Below are positions 26,489-39,381 of a DNA stretch of 64,000 nt, in pieces. The position numbers were made by a program, and so were the translations under genes. The first letter of the stretch is position 1; every line of letters begins with the position of its first letter. Source of the DNA: JBGSTR01 sp963707135. Its GTDB lineage: Bacteria > Pseudomonadota > Gammaproteobacteria > Chromatiales > Chromatiaceae. The stretch lies in the NCBI GenBank assembly GCA_963707135.1, contig CAVPOY010000013.1, positions 1 to 64,000 of the forward strand, read 5' to 3'. Under the pieces are notes generated by a model, which worked only from the letters and a program-made list of their open reading frames with translations, was not told the origin of the DNA and ran no database searches.

Positions 26489-27305
26489 CTACCCGTGCCG
26501 CTTGCGGTACTCCCTCGGCGTCATGCCGAAGCGGAGCCTGAAGGCGGTGGCGAAGTCGCCGGCCCGCTTGAAGCCGATCGGCATCGGCGATCTGCTGGAT
26601 CTGCCGGTCGGTGGTGGCCAGCAGCTCCTGGGCACGGACCAGGCGCTGCTCGCGCAGGTACTCGAAGGTGCTCATCCCCAGGTGGGTCTGGAACTCGCGG
26701 CCGAGCCGCGCCTGGTTGGTGCCGACCCGGTGCGCCAGCTCGATGAGCCCGGGAGGGTCGGCCATCTCGTCGAGCAGGATGTCGATGGCGCGGTAGACGA
26801 GACGCAGGCCCATCTGATCCGCCTCCTCCCCGGGGACAGCGTCCTTGCTGCCGGCGAGGGTCGCCCGCCCCTGGCGGGACGGCTCGACCTGCTCGGCCAT
26901 GCGCGCGAACAGGTGCCGCTGCTGCAGGTGCGCGCTGACCCGCGCCAGGACCTCGCGATGGTCGAAGGGCTTGGTGATGTAGTCCACGCAGCCGGCCTCG
27001 AAGCCCTTGAGCTTCTGCGCCGTATCGCAGAGCGCGGAGAGAAAGATCACCGGGATGGCGCGGGTCGCCGGAGCCGCCTTGAGGCGCCGGCAGGTCTCGT
27101 AGCCGTCCCAGCCGGGCATCAGGATGTCCAGCAGGATCAGGTCGGGTCCGCCCCGCTCGGCCTTGCGCAGGCCATCGGCCCCGTCGCGGGCGATCAGGGT
27201 CTCGAAGCCCAGCGCGTTCAGCTCGGCGACGATGGCGCGGAGCTGGACCGGCTCGTCGTCGACGATGAGGATCGTGGCCGAGCTCTGCTGCGTTTCGGGT
27301 GACAT
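26489..27305 (-). pseudogene. Response regulator with AraC-type DNA-binding domain, frame broken near 26580
   Basis: From the ATG at 27303-27305 the protein has a receiver domain (residues 10-125: DDEPVQLR acidic pocket, phospho-Asp in LILLDILMPGWDG, Lys in ITKPFD) and then, after a linker, an AraC-family HTH (LAHRVGTNQARLGREFQTHLGMSTFEYLREQRL). The second HTH is split: an extra base at 26580-26581 shifts the frame, and removing it restores ADAIGFKRAGDFATAFRLRFGMTPREYRKRHG and a stop at 26489. A transcription regulator, probably partner of the divergent hybrid kinase gene. Sequencing error or recent decay are both possible. Confidence 0.8.
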
Positions 27306-27670
27306 CCGGTGCTCGTTCTGCTCCACGGGACGATTTTCCTCGCCGCGCCGGAGCACCGTCAATCCGCGGCGGCCACGCCTCTCCACCGGCTGCCATCGAG
27401 TCCAAGAGGCCCAGTAAGACAACTCCGATCGGAACCGCTCTGTGGTTGCTGTCTATCCTGTTCTGGCCATATCGGCTCCAGGCGCAGGAATCCCCCGGGA
27501 TTACGCTGACGCAGGCCGAGCGCGACTGGCTGGACGCCGACCCCCGTATCCTGCTCGGCAGCGACGCCCATTGGCGCCCCTGGGTCTGGGGCCGGGAAGA
27601 CGTTACCCAGGCCGGCATCGAGACCGATCTCCTCGTGCGCAGACCAACCGGCTTGCCGCGGCGCATCTGA
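27299..27670 (+). pseudogene. N-terminal stub of a periplasmic-sensing hybrid kinase
   Basis: Divergent from the response regulator. After a hydrophobic export segment (ALWLLSILFWPYRLQAQ) the frame reads LTQAERDWLDADPRILLGSDAHWRPWVW and GIETDLL, the start of an SBP_bac_3 (solute-binding) sensor domain, nearly the same as the start of the longer kinase gene at 28680. It ends after about 65 mature residues at 27670, exactly where the second toxin-antitoxin module begins. So the rest of this kinase was lost or displaced. The true start codon is uncertain. Confidence 0.75.
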
Positions 27671-27683
27671 TGCAATAGCATCA
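27668..27683. promoter_or_regulatory. Inverted repeat upstream of toxin-antitoxin module 2 (TGATGC AATA GCATCA)
   Basis: Six-base arms around AATA, 32 bases ahead of the antitoxin start; a further GATG/CATC pair follows. Likely the antitoxin's own operator. Confidence 0.55.
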
Positions 27684-27714
27684 ATGCATCTCTCTTCGCG
27701 AGTATCGAGAGTCC

Positions 27715-27963
27715 ATGCGCACCACCCTGAACATCGACGACGAGGTCCTGGCGGCAGCGCGAGAGATCGCGCGCCGCCGGCGCACCACGGCCGGCGCCAT
27801 CATCTCGGAGCTGGCCCGTCGGGCGTTGGCGCAGCCCAAGCTGGAGTCGGCCGCGGCCGAGCGCGAGCCGGAGGCCTTCTTCGGCTTTCGCCCGCTGCCC
27901 GCCGCCGGCCGGATCGTCGGCGACGAGACCGTCGAGCGCATTCGCGAGGAAGAAGGCATCTAG
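27715..27963 (+). CDS. vapB: VapB-type ribbon-helix-helix antitoxin (module 2)
   Basis: An 82-residue protein starting MRTTLNIDDEVLAAAREIARRR, the RHH beta strand and first helix that bind operator DNA, then TTAGAIISELARRAL as second helix. The C-terminal half (GFRPLPAAGRIVGDETVERIREEEG) would mask the toxin. It overlaps the toxin start by one base (TAGTG). An inverted repeat lies just upstream. Confidence 0.88.
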   Translation: MRTTLNIDDEVLAAAREIARRRRTTAGAIISELARRALAQPKLESAAAEREPEAFFGFRPLPAAGRIVGDETVERIREEEGI

Positions 27964-28391
27964 TGCGCGCGTTGCTCGACGTGAACGTGCTGATTGCGCT
28001 GCTGGATTCCGCGCACGTGCATCATGCGGATGCCCGGGCTTGGCTGGAGGTCAACATCGAGCAGGGGTGGGCCTCTTGCCCGCTGACCCAAAACGGCTGC
28101 ATCCGTATTCTGTCCCAGCCGGGCTATCCCGGCTCGCAGCCGCCCGCCGCCATCGCCGCCCGCTTGGCCGAGGCGGTCGAGACGCCCTGGCACGCGTTCT
28201 GGCCCGATGAGCTGAGCCTGCTCGAGCCCCGCTGTCTCGACTGGCGCCATGTGCTCGGATCGCGGCAGTTGACCGATGTCTACCTGCTCGCGCTCGCGGT
28301 CCGCCACGGCGGCCGACTCGTCACGTTGGACCGCGCGGTACCGCTGGCGGCGGTTGTCGGCGCAGGCGTCGAGCATCTGGTGGCTCTATGA
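27963..28391 (+). CDS. vapC: VapC-type PIN ribonuclease toxin (module 2)
   Basis: Starting at the GTG at 27963, 142 residues: Asp in LLDVNVLIALLD, Glu/Asp-rich helix region, and Asp in QLTDVYLLALAVRHGG with VTLDRAVP near the end. These are the PIN catalytic acidic residues. TA-type endoribonuclease, probably cutting tRNA or mRNA; the target is unknown. Intact and translationally linked to its antitoxin. Confidence 0.88.
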   Translation: MRALLDVNVLIALLDSAHVHHADARAWLEVNIEQGWASCPLTQNGCIRILSQPGYPGSQPPAAIAARLAEAVETPWHAFWPDELSLLEPRCLDWRHVLGSRQLTDVYLLALAVRHGGRLVTLDRAVPLAAVVGAGVEHLVAL

Positions 28392-28576
28392 TTTCAGGGG
28401 CTAACGCCGAAGATGTCCGCTGATGGCAACGTTTACCCTCAGTCGAGCCGAGTTTTTTCGCGTGTCAGTTGCCTCCGACTCTACCGGCTCGGTCAGCACG
28501 CATTTGGCGCGCCGGTAGGACGTCCTGCAAACCCAGCGCCGCACCCGCCGGGAACCATCACAAACAACCCGACGAC

Positions 28577-33477
<4,901 letters not shown>

Positions 33478-33518
33478 GCAACGCGGACCGACCCCGTCCG
33501 TCCCTCGGCCCGCCTCGG

Positions 33519-33541
33519 CCCGCTCCCGGTGCGGGGGCGGG
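33519..33541. terminator. GC-rich hairpin after the kinase gene
   Basis: CCCGCTCCCG pairs with CGGGGGCGGG around a short GTG loop, 42 bases after the kinase stop and ahead of the convergent purN end. There is no T-run, so termination is only likely. The remaining bases up to 33835 hold no gene that I can support. Confidence 0.4.
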
Positions 33542-33835
33542 TCCGCCGTCCCCGCACAAGGGCCCGGGCAAAAGGGTCAAGCTCAATGATCCACAAGGGC
33601 AAGGAGCTTCCCGGTGGCCTGTGACCAGTGCCTACTTCGCTCAGTTTGAGCACACAAGCGCATCGGGAGTTTAGGTCGGACCGGGATGCGGCCCGAACGC
33701 CAGGGCGTACCGCCACCCGTTGGACCGTGTCTTCCGGCAACACACGATCGGTCCTGTATGAGCGCAACCCGGGTTCACCGGCAGTCTCACAGCAACTCGG
33801 CAATTGCGAGCACTGACCCGGCGGCCGCGGGGCCG

Positions 33836-34507
33836 CTAACCGCCGGAGTCACCGCGCTCGATCAGCCGCGGCGATCGCAGCGCCGTTCCGTCCAGCCAGG
33901 GCAATCCGTCCTCCCCGAGCCGAAGCCGGCCCTCGGCGAACCAGCGTACTGCGGTCGGGTAGATCCGATGCTCCTCGCGCAGGACCCGGGCCGCCAGGGT
34001 CTCGGCATCGTCGCCGGGCAGCACTGGCACCCGCGCCTGGATGATGACCGGTCCGCCGTCGAGCTCGTCGGTCACGAAATGGACGCTGGCCCCGTGCTCG
34101 GTATCGCCGGCATCGAGTACCCGCTGGTGGGTGTGCAGTCCCCGGTACTTGGGCAGCAGGGAAGGGTGGATGTTGAGCATCCGGCCGGCGTAGTGGGCGA
34201 CGAACCCCGGTGTCAGTATCCTCATGAAGCCGGCCAGCACGACGAGGCCGGGCTGGTAGCGGTCGATCAGTGCCGCCAGCTCGCCGTCGTAGCTCTCGCG
34301 GTCGGCGAATGCCTTGTGGCTCAGGACTTCCATCGGAATGCCCGCGCGCCGCGCCCGTTCGAGCCCTCGCACGCCGGGCTGGTTGCTGATCACGGCCGCG
34401 ATACGCACCGGAGCCTCGCCGCGATTCTGGTCGTCGATCAGGGCCTGCAGGTTGCTGCCGCTCCCCGAAATCAGTACCACGACGGCCAGCGGGTCGTGCT
34501 CAGCCAT
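33836..34507 (-). CDS. purN: Phosphoribosylglycinamide formyltransferase
   Basis: A 223-residue GAR transformylase: GAR + 10-formyl-THF to FGAR, third step of purine synthesis. The substrate loop ISGSGSNLQALI is at residues 13-24; the catalytic Asn-His-Asp are in LNIHPSLLP (near 112) and DELDGGP (near 150). Its start overlaps the end of purM by eight bases, so both are made from one mRNA, as in many gammaproteobacteria. Confidence 0.97.
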   Translation of the reverse strand: MAEHDPLAVVVLISGSGSNLQALIDDQNRGEAPVRIAAVISNQPGVRGLERARRAGIPMEVLSHKAFADRESYDGELAALIDRYQPGLVVLAGFMRILTPGFVAHYAGRMLNIHPSLLPKYRGLHTHQRVLDAGDTEHGASVHFVTDELDGGPVIIQARVPVLPGDDAETLAARVLREEHRIYPTAVRWFAEGRLRLGEDGLPWLDGTALRSPRLIERGDSGG

Positions 34508-35576
34508 CGGCGCTCCCGCCGCTGAAGGTCACGCCCGGCGCACCCTCGCCGGACTCGATCCGCCCGAGCGGCCAGGCCTGCTCGCCGGCGTCTCGCAGCA
34601 TCGTCAGGGCTAGCTCGGCATCCGAGCCGCCGATGCAGACGACCATCCCGACGCCGCAGTTGAAGGTGCGCAGCATCTCGGCGTCCGACACGCCGCCGAC
34701 GGACTGGATCCAGTCGAACACGGCCGGGCGCTGCCAGCTCGAGAGATCGACGACCGCGCGCGTTCCCTCGGGCAGCACCCTGGGAAGGTTCTCGGTGAGC
34801 CCGCCGCCGGTGATATGGGCCAGCGCGTGGACCCGCATCGCACGGGCCAGCGGCAGGACCGATTTGACATAAATTCGCGTCGGTGCGAGCAGACGCTCAC
34901 CGATGGAAGCGCCGTCCAGGTCCGCGTCGAGATCCGCTCCGCTGACCTCGATGACACGGCGGATCAGTGAGTAGCCGTTGGAATGCGGGCCGGAGGAGGC
35001 GAGGCCGATCAGCCGATCCCCGGGTTGCACGCGTTCCGGCAGTATCAGGTCGCTCTTCTCGGCAATGCCGACGCAGAAGCCGGCGAGGTCGTAGTCGCCG
35101 TTGGCGTACATGCCTGGCATTTCGGCGGTCTCGCCGCCGGTCAGGGCGCAGCCGGCGAGCTCGCAGCCTTTCGCGATGCCGGCCACCACCGACGTGGCAA
35201 CCTCGACATCCAGCCGCCCCGTCGCGTAGTAGTCCAGAAAGAATAGGGGCTCGGCGCCACTGACCAGAATGTCGTTGGCGCACATGGCGACCAGATCGAT
35301 GCCGACCGTCTGGTGGCGCGCGAGCTGGATGGCCAGCTTCAGCTTCGTACCGACCCCATCGGTGCCGGAAACAAGAACAGGCTGGCGGTAGCGTCCGAGT
35401 GGCAGCTCGAACAGCGCGCCAAACCCGCCGAGCCCGGTGACGACACCGGGGCGGAAGGTGGCGGCCGCCAGCGGCTTGATGCGCTCGACCAGAGCGGCCC
35501 CCGCGTCGATGTCGACGCCCGCATCGCGGTAACTGAGGGACGGCTGGTGCTGCGTTCGGTCCGAATTCTGCGGCAT
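34500..35576 (-). CDS. purM: Phosphoribosylformylglycinamidine cyclo-ligase
   Basis: A 358-residue AIR synthetase (FGAM + ATP to AIR), the fifth step of purine synthesis. Family signatures: YRDAGVDIDAG at the start, VSGTDGVGTKLKL near 85, CANDIL and the GGETAEMPGMY motif near 150, HITGGG in the C-terminal half. Full length. Divergent from the pgsA-like gene, with 128 bases between them. Confidence 0.97.
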   Translation of the reverse strand: MPQNSDRTQHQPSLSYRDAGVDIDAGAALVERIKPLAAATFRPGVVTGLGGFGALFELPLGRYRQPVLVSGTDGVGTKLKLAIQLARHQTVGIDLVAMCANDILVSGAEPLFFLDYYATGRLDVEVATSVVAGIAKGCELAGCALTGGETAEMPGMYANGDYDLAGFCVGIAEKSDLILPERVQPGDRLIGLASSGPHSNGYSLIRRVIEVSGADLDADLDGASIGERLLAPTRIYVKSVLPLARAMRVHALAHITGGGLTENLPRVLPEGTRAVVDLSSWQRPAVFDWIQSVGGVSDAEMLRTFNCGVGMVVCIGGSDAELALTMLRDAGEQAWPLGRIESGEGAPGVTFSGGSADG

Positions 35577-35704
35577 GCTGTGGCTCGAGAGACGGTAAGT
35601 GCCGCGATTCTACCAGCCGCGCAAGGCTCAGGGGCCTTGGACAGACGGTATCGGCTGGCGCTAGCATCAGGCCTTCATCCGCGGGGCGGTGCGGGAGCCG
35701 CGTC

Positions 35705-36262
35705 ATGAAGCTAAGGGATCTGCCGAACATCATCAGCGTACTGCGGCTGATCGCCGTGATTCCGGTGGTCTACCTGCTGCTGGCCCGGGAGTTCGGCTGG
35801 GCGCTGGCCCTGTTCGCCGCGGCCGGACTTTCCGATGGGCTCGACGGATTTCTGGCCAAGCACTTCGGCTGGCAGAGCCGGCTCGGCGGCATCCTGGACC
35901 CGCTGGCCGACAAGGTGCTGATCGTCAGCTGCTTTCTCGTTCTCGGCGCCATGGGCCTGATTCCGCTATGGCTGGTCCTGGCATCCGTCTTCCGGGACCT
36001 GGTCATCGTCAGCGGCGCATTGCTCTACAATTTCCGGGTCGAGGAGGTCGAGGCGGCGCCCACCTGGGTCAGCAAGCTCAACACCGTCCTTCAGATTCTG
36101 CTGGTCGTGTTGGTGATCATGGGCGCCGGGCCGATAGGAGTACCCGACGGCCTGGTCGAGGCCCTGGTCTGGGCGTGCCTGGTTACAGTGGTCGTCAGTG
36201 GAGTCAACTATGTATGGGTCTGGGGGCGAAAGGCCTCCAAACAGGGCTGGAAGGACGGCTGA
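35705..36262 (+). CDS. CDP-alcohol phosphatidyltransferase family protein
   Basis: A 185-residue membrane enzyme with five or six hydrophobic helices. The CDP-alcohol phosphotransferase signature is spread over residues 43-70: SDGLDGFLAKHFG...GGILDPLADK, with all four catalytic aspartates present. It transfers a phosphatidyl group from CDP-diacylglycerol to an alcohol, most likely glycerol-3-phosphate (PgsA-like), although the alcohol cannot be proved here. NIISVLRLI at the start is also typical. Confidence 0.88.
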   Translation: MKLRDLPNIISVLRLIAVIPVVYLLLAREFGWALALFAAAGLSDGLDGFLAKHFGWQSRLGGILDPLADKVLIVSCFLVLGAMGLIPLWLVLASVFRDLVIVSGALLYNFRVEEVEAAPTWVSKLNTVLQILLVVLVIMGAGPIGVPDGLVEALVWACLVTVVVSGVNYVWVWGRKASKQGWKDG

Positions 36263-36424
36263 GGTCAGCCCGCGAGGCCGAGAGCGGCATGGAGAGCAAC
36301 GGTCGGTTGACCGTTCGGCTGATCGCGGCCGAGGCCCGTAAACCGCGGCTATTGCGGTCTTTGCATACAAGAGTCCGGAGTCGCCCCCGCTTGCTGGTCA
36401 CGACGAGACCTCGACAGGAGATAC

Positions 36425-36910
36425 ATGAATCCAACCACGTTGATTCTCGGACTCGGCAACACCTTGCTCAGCGATGAGGCGGTCGGTGTCGAGGTGGTTC
36501 GCCGGCTTGAGTCCGCCAGGGACGTTCCGGACGCCGTGTTTCTCGACGGGGGTACCCTCAGTTTCACGCTGGCTGGACCCATCGCCGATTCCGAGCGACT
36601 GATCGTTGTCGATGCGGCCGTCATGGGCGCCGAGCCGGGCACGGTGCGGGTCTTCGAGGGGAAGGCAATGGATCGCCAGCTCAGCGGAAAGGGCAAGAGT
36701 GTGCACGAGGTGAGCCTGCAGGACCTGATGGACATGGCTCGGCTCACGAGCACGCTGCCGCCCTTCCGCGCCATGGTGGGTATCGAGCCGGCCAAGGTCG
36801 ATTGGGGTGACCGCTTGACGCCGGCGGTGGAGGCGGCCGTTCCTGTCGCAGTGGCTGCCGTTCGCGACCTCGCCGTGCGCTGGGCGGCAGAGGCGGGGGA
36901 CGAGTCCTGA
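36425..36910 (+). CDS. hupD: Hydrogenase maturation protease (HupD/HyaD/HybD family)
   Basis: A 161-residue endopeptidase that removes the C-terminal tail of the [NiFe] hydrogenase large subunit after nickel insertion. Motifs: LGLGNTLLSDEAVG (nickel-ligand Glu at residue 17), LDGGTLSF, IVVDAAVMG (Asp), SVHEVSL (His) and GIEP. Its target is the HupL encoded nearby on the other strand, which still carries a 15-residue tail. An AGGAG-type ribosome site precedes the ATG. Lies just ahead of a HupH-like gene on the same strand. Confidence 0.9.
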   Translation: MNPTTLILGLGNTLLSDEAVGVEVVRRLESARDVPDAVFLDGGTLSFTLAGPIADSERLIVVDAAVMGAEPGTVRVFEGKAMDRQLSGKGKSVHEVSLQDLMDMARLTSTLPPFRAMVGIEPAKVDWGDRLTPAVEAAVPVAVAAVRDLAVRWAAEAGDES

Positions 36911-36957
36911 GTGGCGCGGGACAATACTCTATCCGACAACCTTGGGGGGACTCCGCA

Positions 36958-37407
36958 ATGCCTAAGCTCGAGTCGATTCCGATCCGAGTCGAAACCGCAT
37001 CCGGGGAAGCCCAGAGTTGGGGTAATGCCCTTCCGGTGCTCCACGAGATCCGCCATGCGCTGAAGCGGTTGGCGGACGGCGGGGCGCGCACCCAGATCGA
37101 CCTCGGGGCCATTCCCTTTGGTCCCGGCGACGAGGAACGCCTGCTGAACCTGCTCGGCCGAGGGGAGGTGGAGGCACGTGTGGACGCCTTCGGCCCCACG
37201 CGAATCTGGGAGAGCGCGATCCCGGGTGTATGGCTGGTCGATCACCACAACGCCGAGGACGAGCGCATCGCACTGCACGTCGAGGTCTCCCGCGTGCCGG
37301 AGTTGCTGTGCACCCACCCGCGGGACCTCCAAGAGGCGGCGGAAAAGCTGGAAGCCCGGATCGCCGCGGCGACCCAGGGGGCTGCCGGAAAACAGGGACA
37401 GGGCTGA
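36958..37407 (+). CDS. hupH: Hydrogenase expression/formation protein of the HupH/HyaF family
   Basis: A 149-residue protein resembling the C-terminal domain of HupH/HyaF: IDLGAIPFGPGDEERLLNLLGRGEVEA, followed by ESAIPGVWLVDHHN and a VPELLCTHP motif. These proteins help mature the iron-sulfur small subunit of uptake hydrogenases. A GGGGGG-type ribosome site precedes it. It follows hupD by 47 bases on the same strand, so it is probably an operon with it. Confidence 0.8.
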   Translation: MPKLESIPIRVETASGEAQSWGNALPVLHEIRHALKRLADGGARTQIDLGAIPFGPGDEERLLNLLGRGEVEARVDAFGPTRIWESAIPGVWLVDHHNAEDERIALHVEVSRVPELLCTHPRDLQEAAEKLEARIAAATQGAAGKQGQG

Positions 37408-37509
37408 ACGGACTGCGAGCGCGGGAGGCGGGTCGGTCGTCCGTCGAGTCCAAGGCCTCGGACGCCTTGCCCTCGGGAACCGGGTTTTCAGTTCTGTCGC
37501 TGTTCCGCT

Positions 37510-37539
37510 CCCCGGCCACCGGGATGCCGGTGGCCGGGG
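37510..37539. terminator. Bidirectional hairpin between hupH and the haem-motif protein gene
   Basis: A perfect 13-bp stem (37510-37522 with 37527-37539) closes over GATG. It lies between two convergent genes, 103 bases after hupH and 30 before the end of the opposite gene. There is no T-run, but the strength and position suggest termination in both directions. Confidence 0.65.
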
Positions 37540-37568
37540 GGTTGGTCCGGCGTTTCGTTGCCGGGATC

Positions 37569-39374
37569 TCAGTCGTCGTCACCTTCGCCGTGGTCGCTGC
37601 AGCGGGCATCTTGCACCGGGTACGGGGCGCTGGTCCTGCCGCCGTGCCGACCCTGGATGCGGCAGGGCGCCGAGGTCAGCCGGAGCTCGATCTCGAACTT
37701 GCCATCGTCTTCCGTCTTGACGCTGCCCAGCGCCTTACCGGTGTCCGCGTCCAGGATCTCCATCACGGTCTTCGAAGGCGCATCGGTGCCCTTGCCGACG
37801 AGCTTGCGATCGCCGGATTTCCATCTCACTTCTCTGAACTCCACCCGCAGTTGCGGTTCCGGGGCGGGCTGCACGTCCAGGGTCACCCTTGCCGGAGCGC
37901 TCTGGTCGGTGCCGTCGCTTGCCTGGTAGGTGAAGCCGTCGGCACCGGAGAACCCGGCATCGGGGCGGTACTCGAAGCCGCCGTCGAGGCTCAGACTCAA
38001 GGAGCCGTGGGCGACGGAGTCGACAAGCCGGGCTTCCAGGTCGCCGCCGTCCGGGTCCTCGTCGTTGCCAAGCACGCCGGGCGCCCCGACCATGAGGACG
38101 CCGCCCTGGGCCATCTCGTAGGTGTCTTCGGCTGCCACCGGCGGCTCGTTACTCCCCAGGTCGCAATCGGCCGGGGCACGGGCGACCGCTAGGGTGTCCG
38201 TGGAGCCGCCGTACTCTGCCATTACCGCGCAAGGGATGACGGCCGGACTGTCGACCCGGTAGACCCAGATCCCCCTTACATTGACGGTGGCGGTGGCGAT
38301 GGGCTCCAGGCTGTAGGCGTTGCGGATGACGACCGCTTCGCCGACCGGCACGCCGTCGCCTCTGATCACCAGGCGGGCGCGCCTGACACGCCAAGCCGCT
38401 GTCTCGATGCGGACCTGCGCCGAATCGTCGATCAGCGCCCCGATACAGTCGCTGCCGTCGCATTCGGTATCGGCGCCGTCGGCGAGGCCGTCGCAGTCGT
38501 TGTCGAAGCCGTCGGAGCAGGCCTCGGCCGCGCCTGGGTTGATGGCGGCATCGCCGTCGTCGCAGTCTGCCGGACCGCAGAACCCGCCTTCAAAACTGAA
38601 GCCGTCGCCGTCGAGGTCGCTGCAGAGCGCGCTTACGGGGCAGCCGACCGCGCCGGGGTCGTCCGCATCCACCAGCCCGTTGCAGTTGTTGTCGAGGCCG
38701 TCGCTGCAGCTCTCCTCGGCGCCGGGATTGACCGTCGGGTCACGGTCGTCGCAGTCCACGGGACCGCAGCTCCCGCCCTCGGGGCTGAAGCCGTCGCCGT
38801 CGCCATCCGAGCACACCGGCGCCGGCGCCTCGACGGTGATTCGGCGCTGGGCCGGCGTTGGGTCGGTCAGGCCCAGGCGGTCGGTTACCCAGAGCCGCAC
38901 CAGGTAGACACCGGCGGTCGGGAAGCTGATCTCACCCGGGTTTTGTTGGGTAGAGGTCGGTGCCGCGCCACCGAAGTCCCAACTGTAACCCAAGGGCGTA
39001 TGACCGTCGGGATCGCTGCCGCTGCCCTGGAACAGAATCCGATCGCCCTCGATGACGGTGAGGTCTCCGGCCGGGGCGGTGATTGTGGCGTTCGGCGGGT
39101 TGTTCACCTGGTCGGGGCAGAACTGCCCGTAGTCACCGGCGTAGTACCAGCCCCACTCGGGATCGACCCGGGTCTTGAGGCTCGCGGCATGACACAGGGC
39201 GCACCCCTGGTCGGCGTACGGGCGCTGCCCGTTCCTCGGCTGACAGTAGGCGTCCACCGCCGGACCGAATGATGAGCTGTCTTTCGCCTGGACGCCCGTC
39301 GTCGCCGCAAAAGAGAGGGCCAACGGCAGAACGGCCGCCGCGAGCCGCAGGATGGTCTTGTTGTACATGTTCAT
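37569..39374 (-). CDS. Secreted multidomain protein: haem-binding motif, PKD, MopE-type repeats, Ig-like domain
   Basis: A 601-residue exported protein (signal peptide about 1-30, cleavage after VQA). A CALCH haem c motif sits at 58-62, in a small segment with more cysteines (YCQPRN, QFCPDQ). Then follow a PKD-type beta sandwich (about 95-185), calcium- or metal-binding acidic repeats with the DGDGDGF/DCDDRDP pattern of MopE-like proteins (about 188-310), an Ig/cadherin-like domain with AEDTYEMAQGG and GNDEDPDGGDL (about 410-505), and a C-terminal beta domain. It starts only eight bases after the hydrogenase large subunit stop and is on the same strand, so it belongs to that operon. A role as electron carrier or extracellular scaffold for the hydrogenase is inference. 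Confidence 0.8.
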   Translation of the reverse strand: MNMYNKTILRLAAAVLPLALSFAATTGVQAKDSSSFGPAVDAYCQPRNGQRPYADQGCALCHAASLKTRVDPEWGWYYAGDYGQFCPDQVNNPPNATITAPAGDLTVIEGDRILFQGSGSDPDGHTPLGYSWDFGGAAPTSTQQNPGEISFPTAGVYLVRLWVTDRLGLTDPTPAQRRITVEAPAPVCSDGDGDGFSPEGGSCGPVDCDDRDPTVNPGAEESCSDGLDNNCNGLVDADDPGAVGCPVSALCSDLDGDGFSFEGGFCGPADCDDGDAAINPGAAEACSDGFDNDCDGLADGADTECDGSDCIGALIDDSAQVRIETAAWRVRRARLVIRGDGVPVGEAVVIRNAYSLEPIATATVNVRGIWVYRVDSPAVIPCAVMAEYGGSTDTLAVARAPADCDLGSNEPPVAAEDTYEMAQGGVLMVGAPGVLGNDEDPDGGDLEARLVDSVAHGSLSLSLDGGFEYRPDAGFSGADGFTYQASDGTDQSAPARVTLDVQPAPEPQLRVEFREVRWKSGDRKLVGKGTDAPSKTVMEILDADTGKALGSVKTEDDGKFEIELRLTSAPCRIQGRHGGRTSAPYPVQDARCSDHGEGDDD

Positions 39375-39381
39375 CGCCCCG

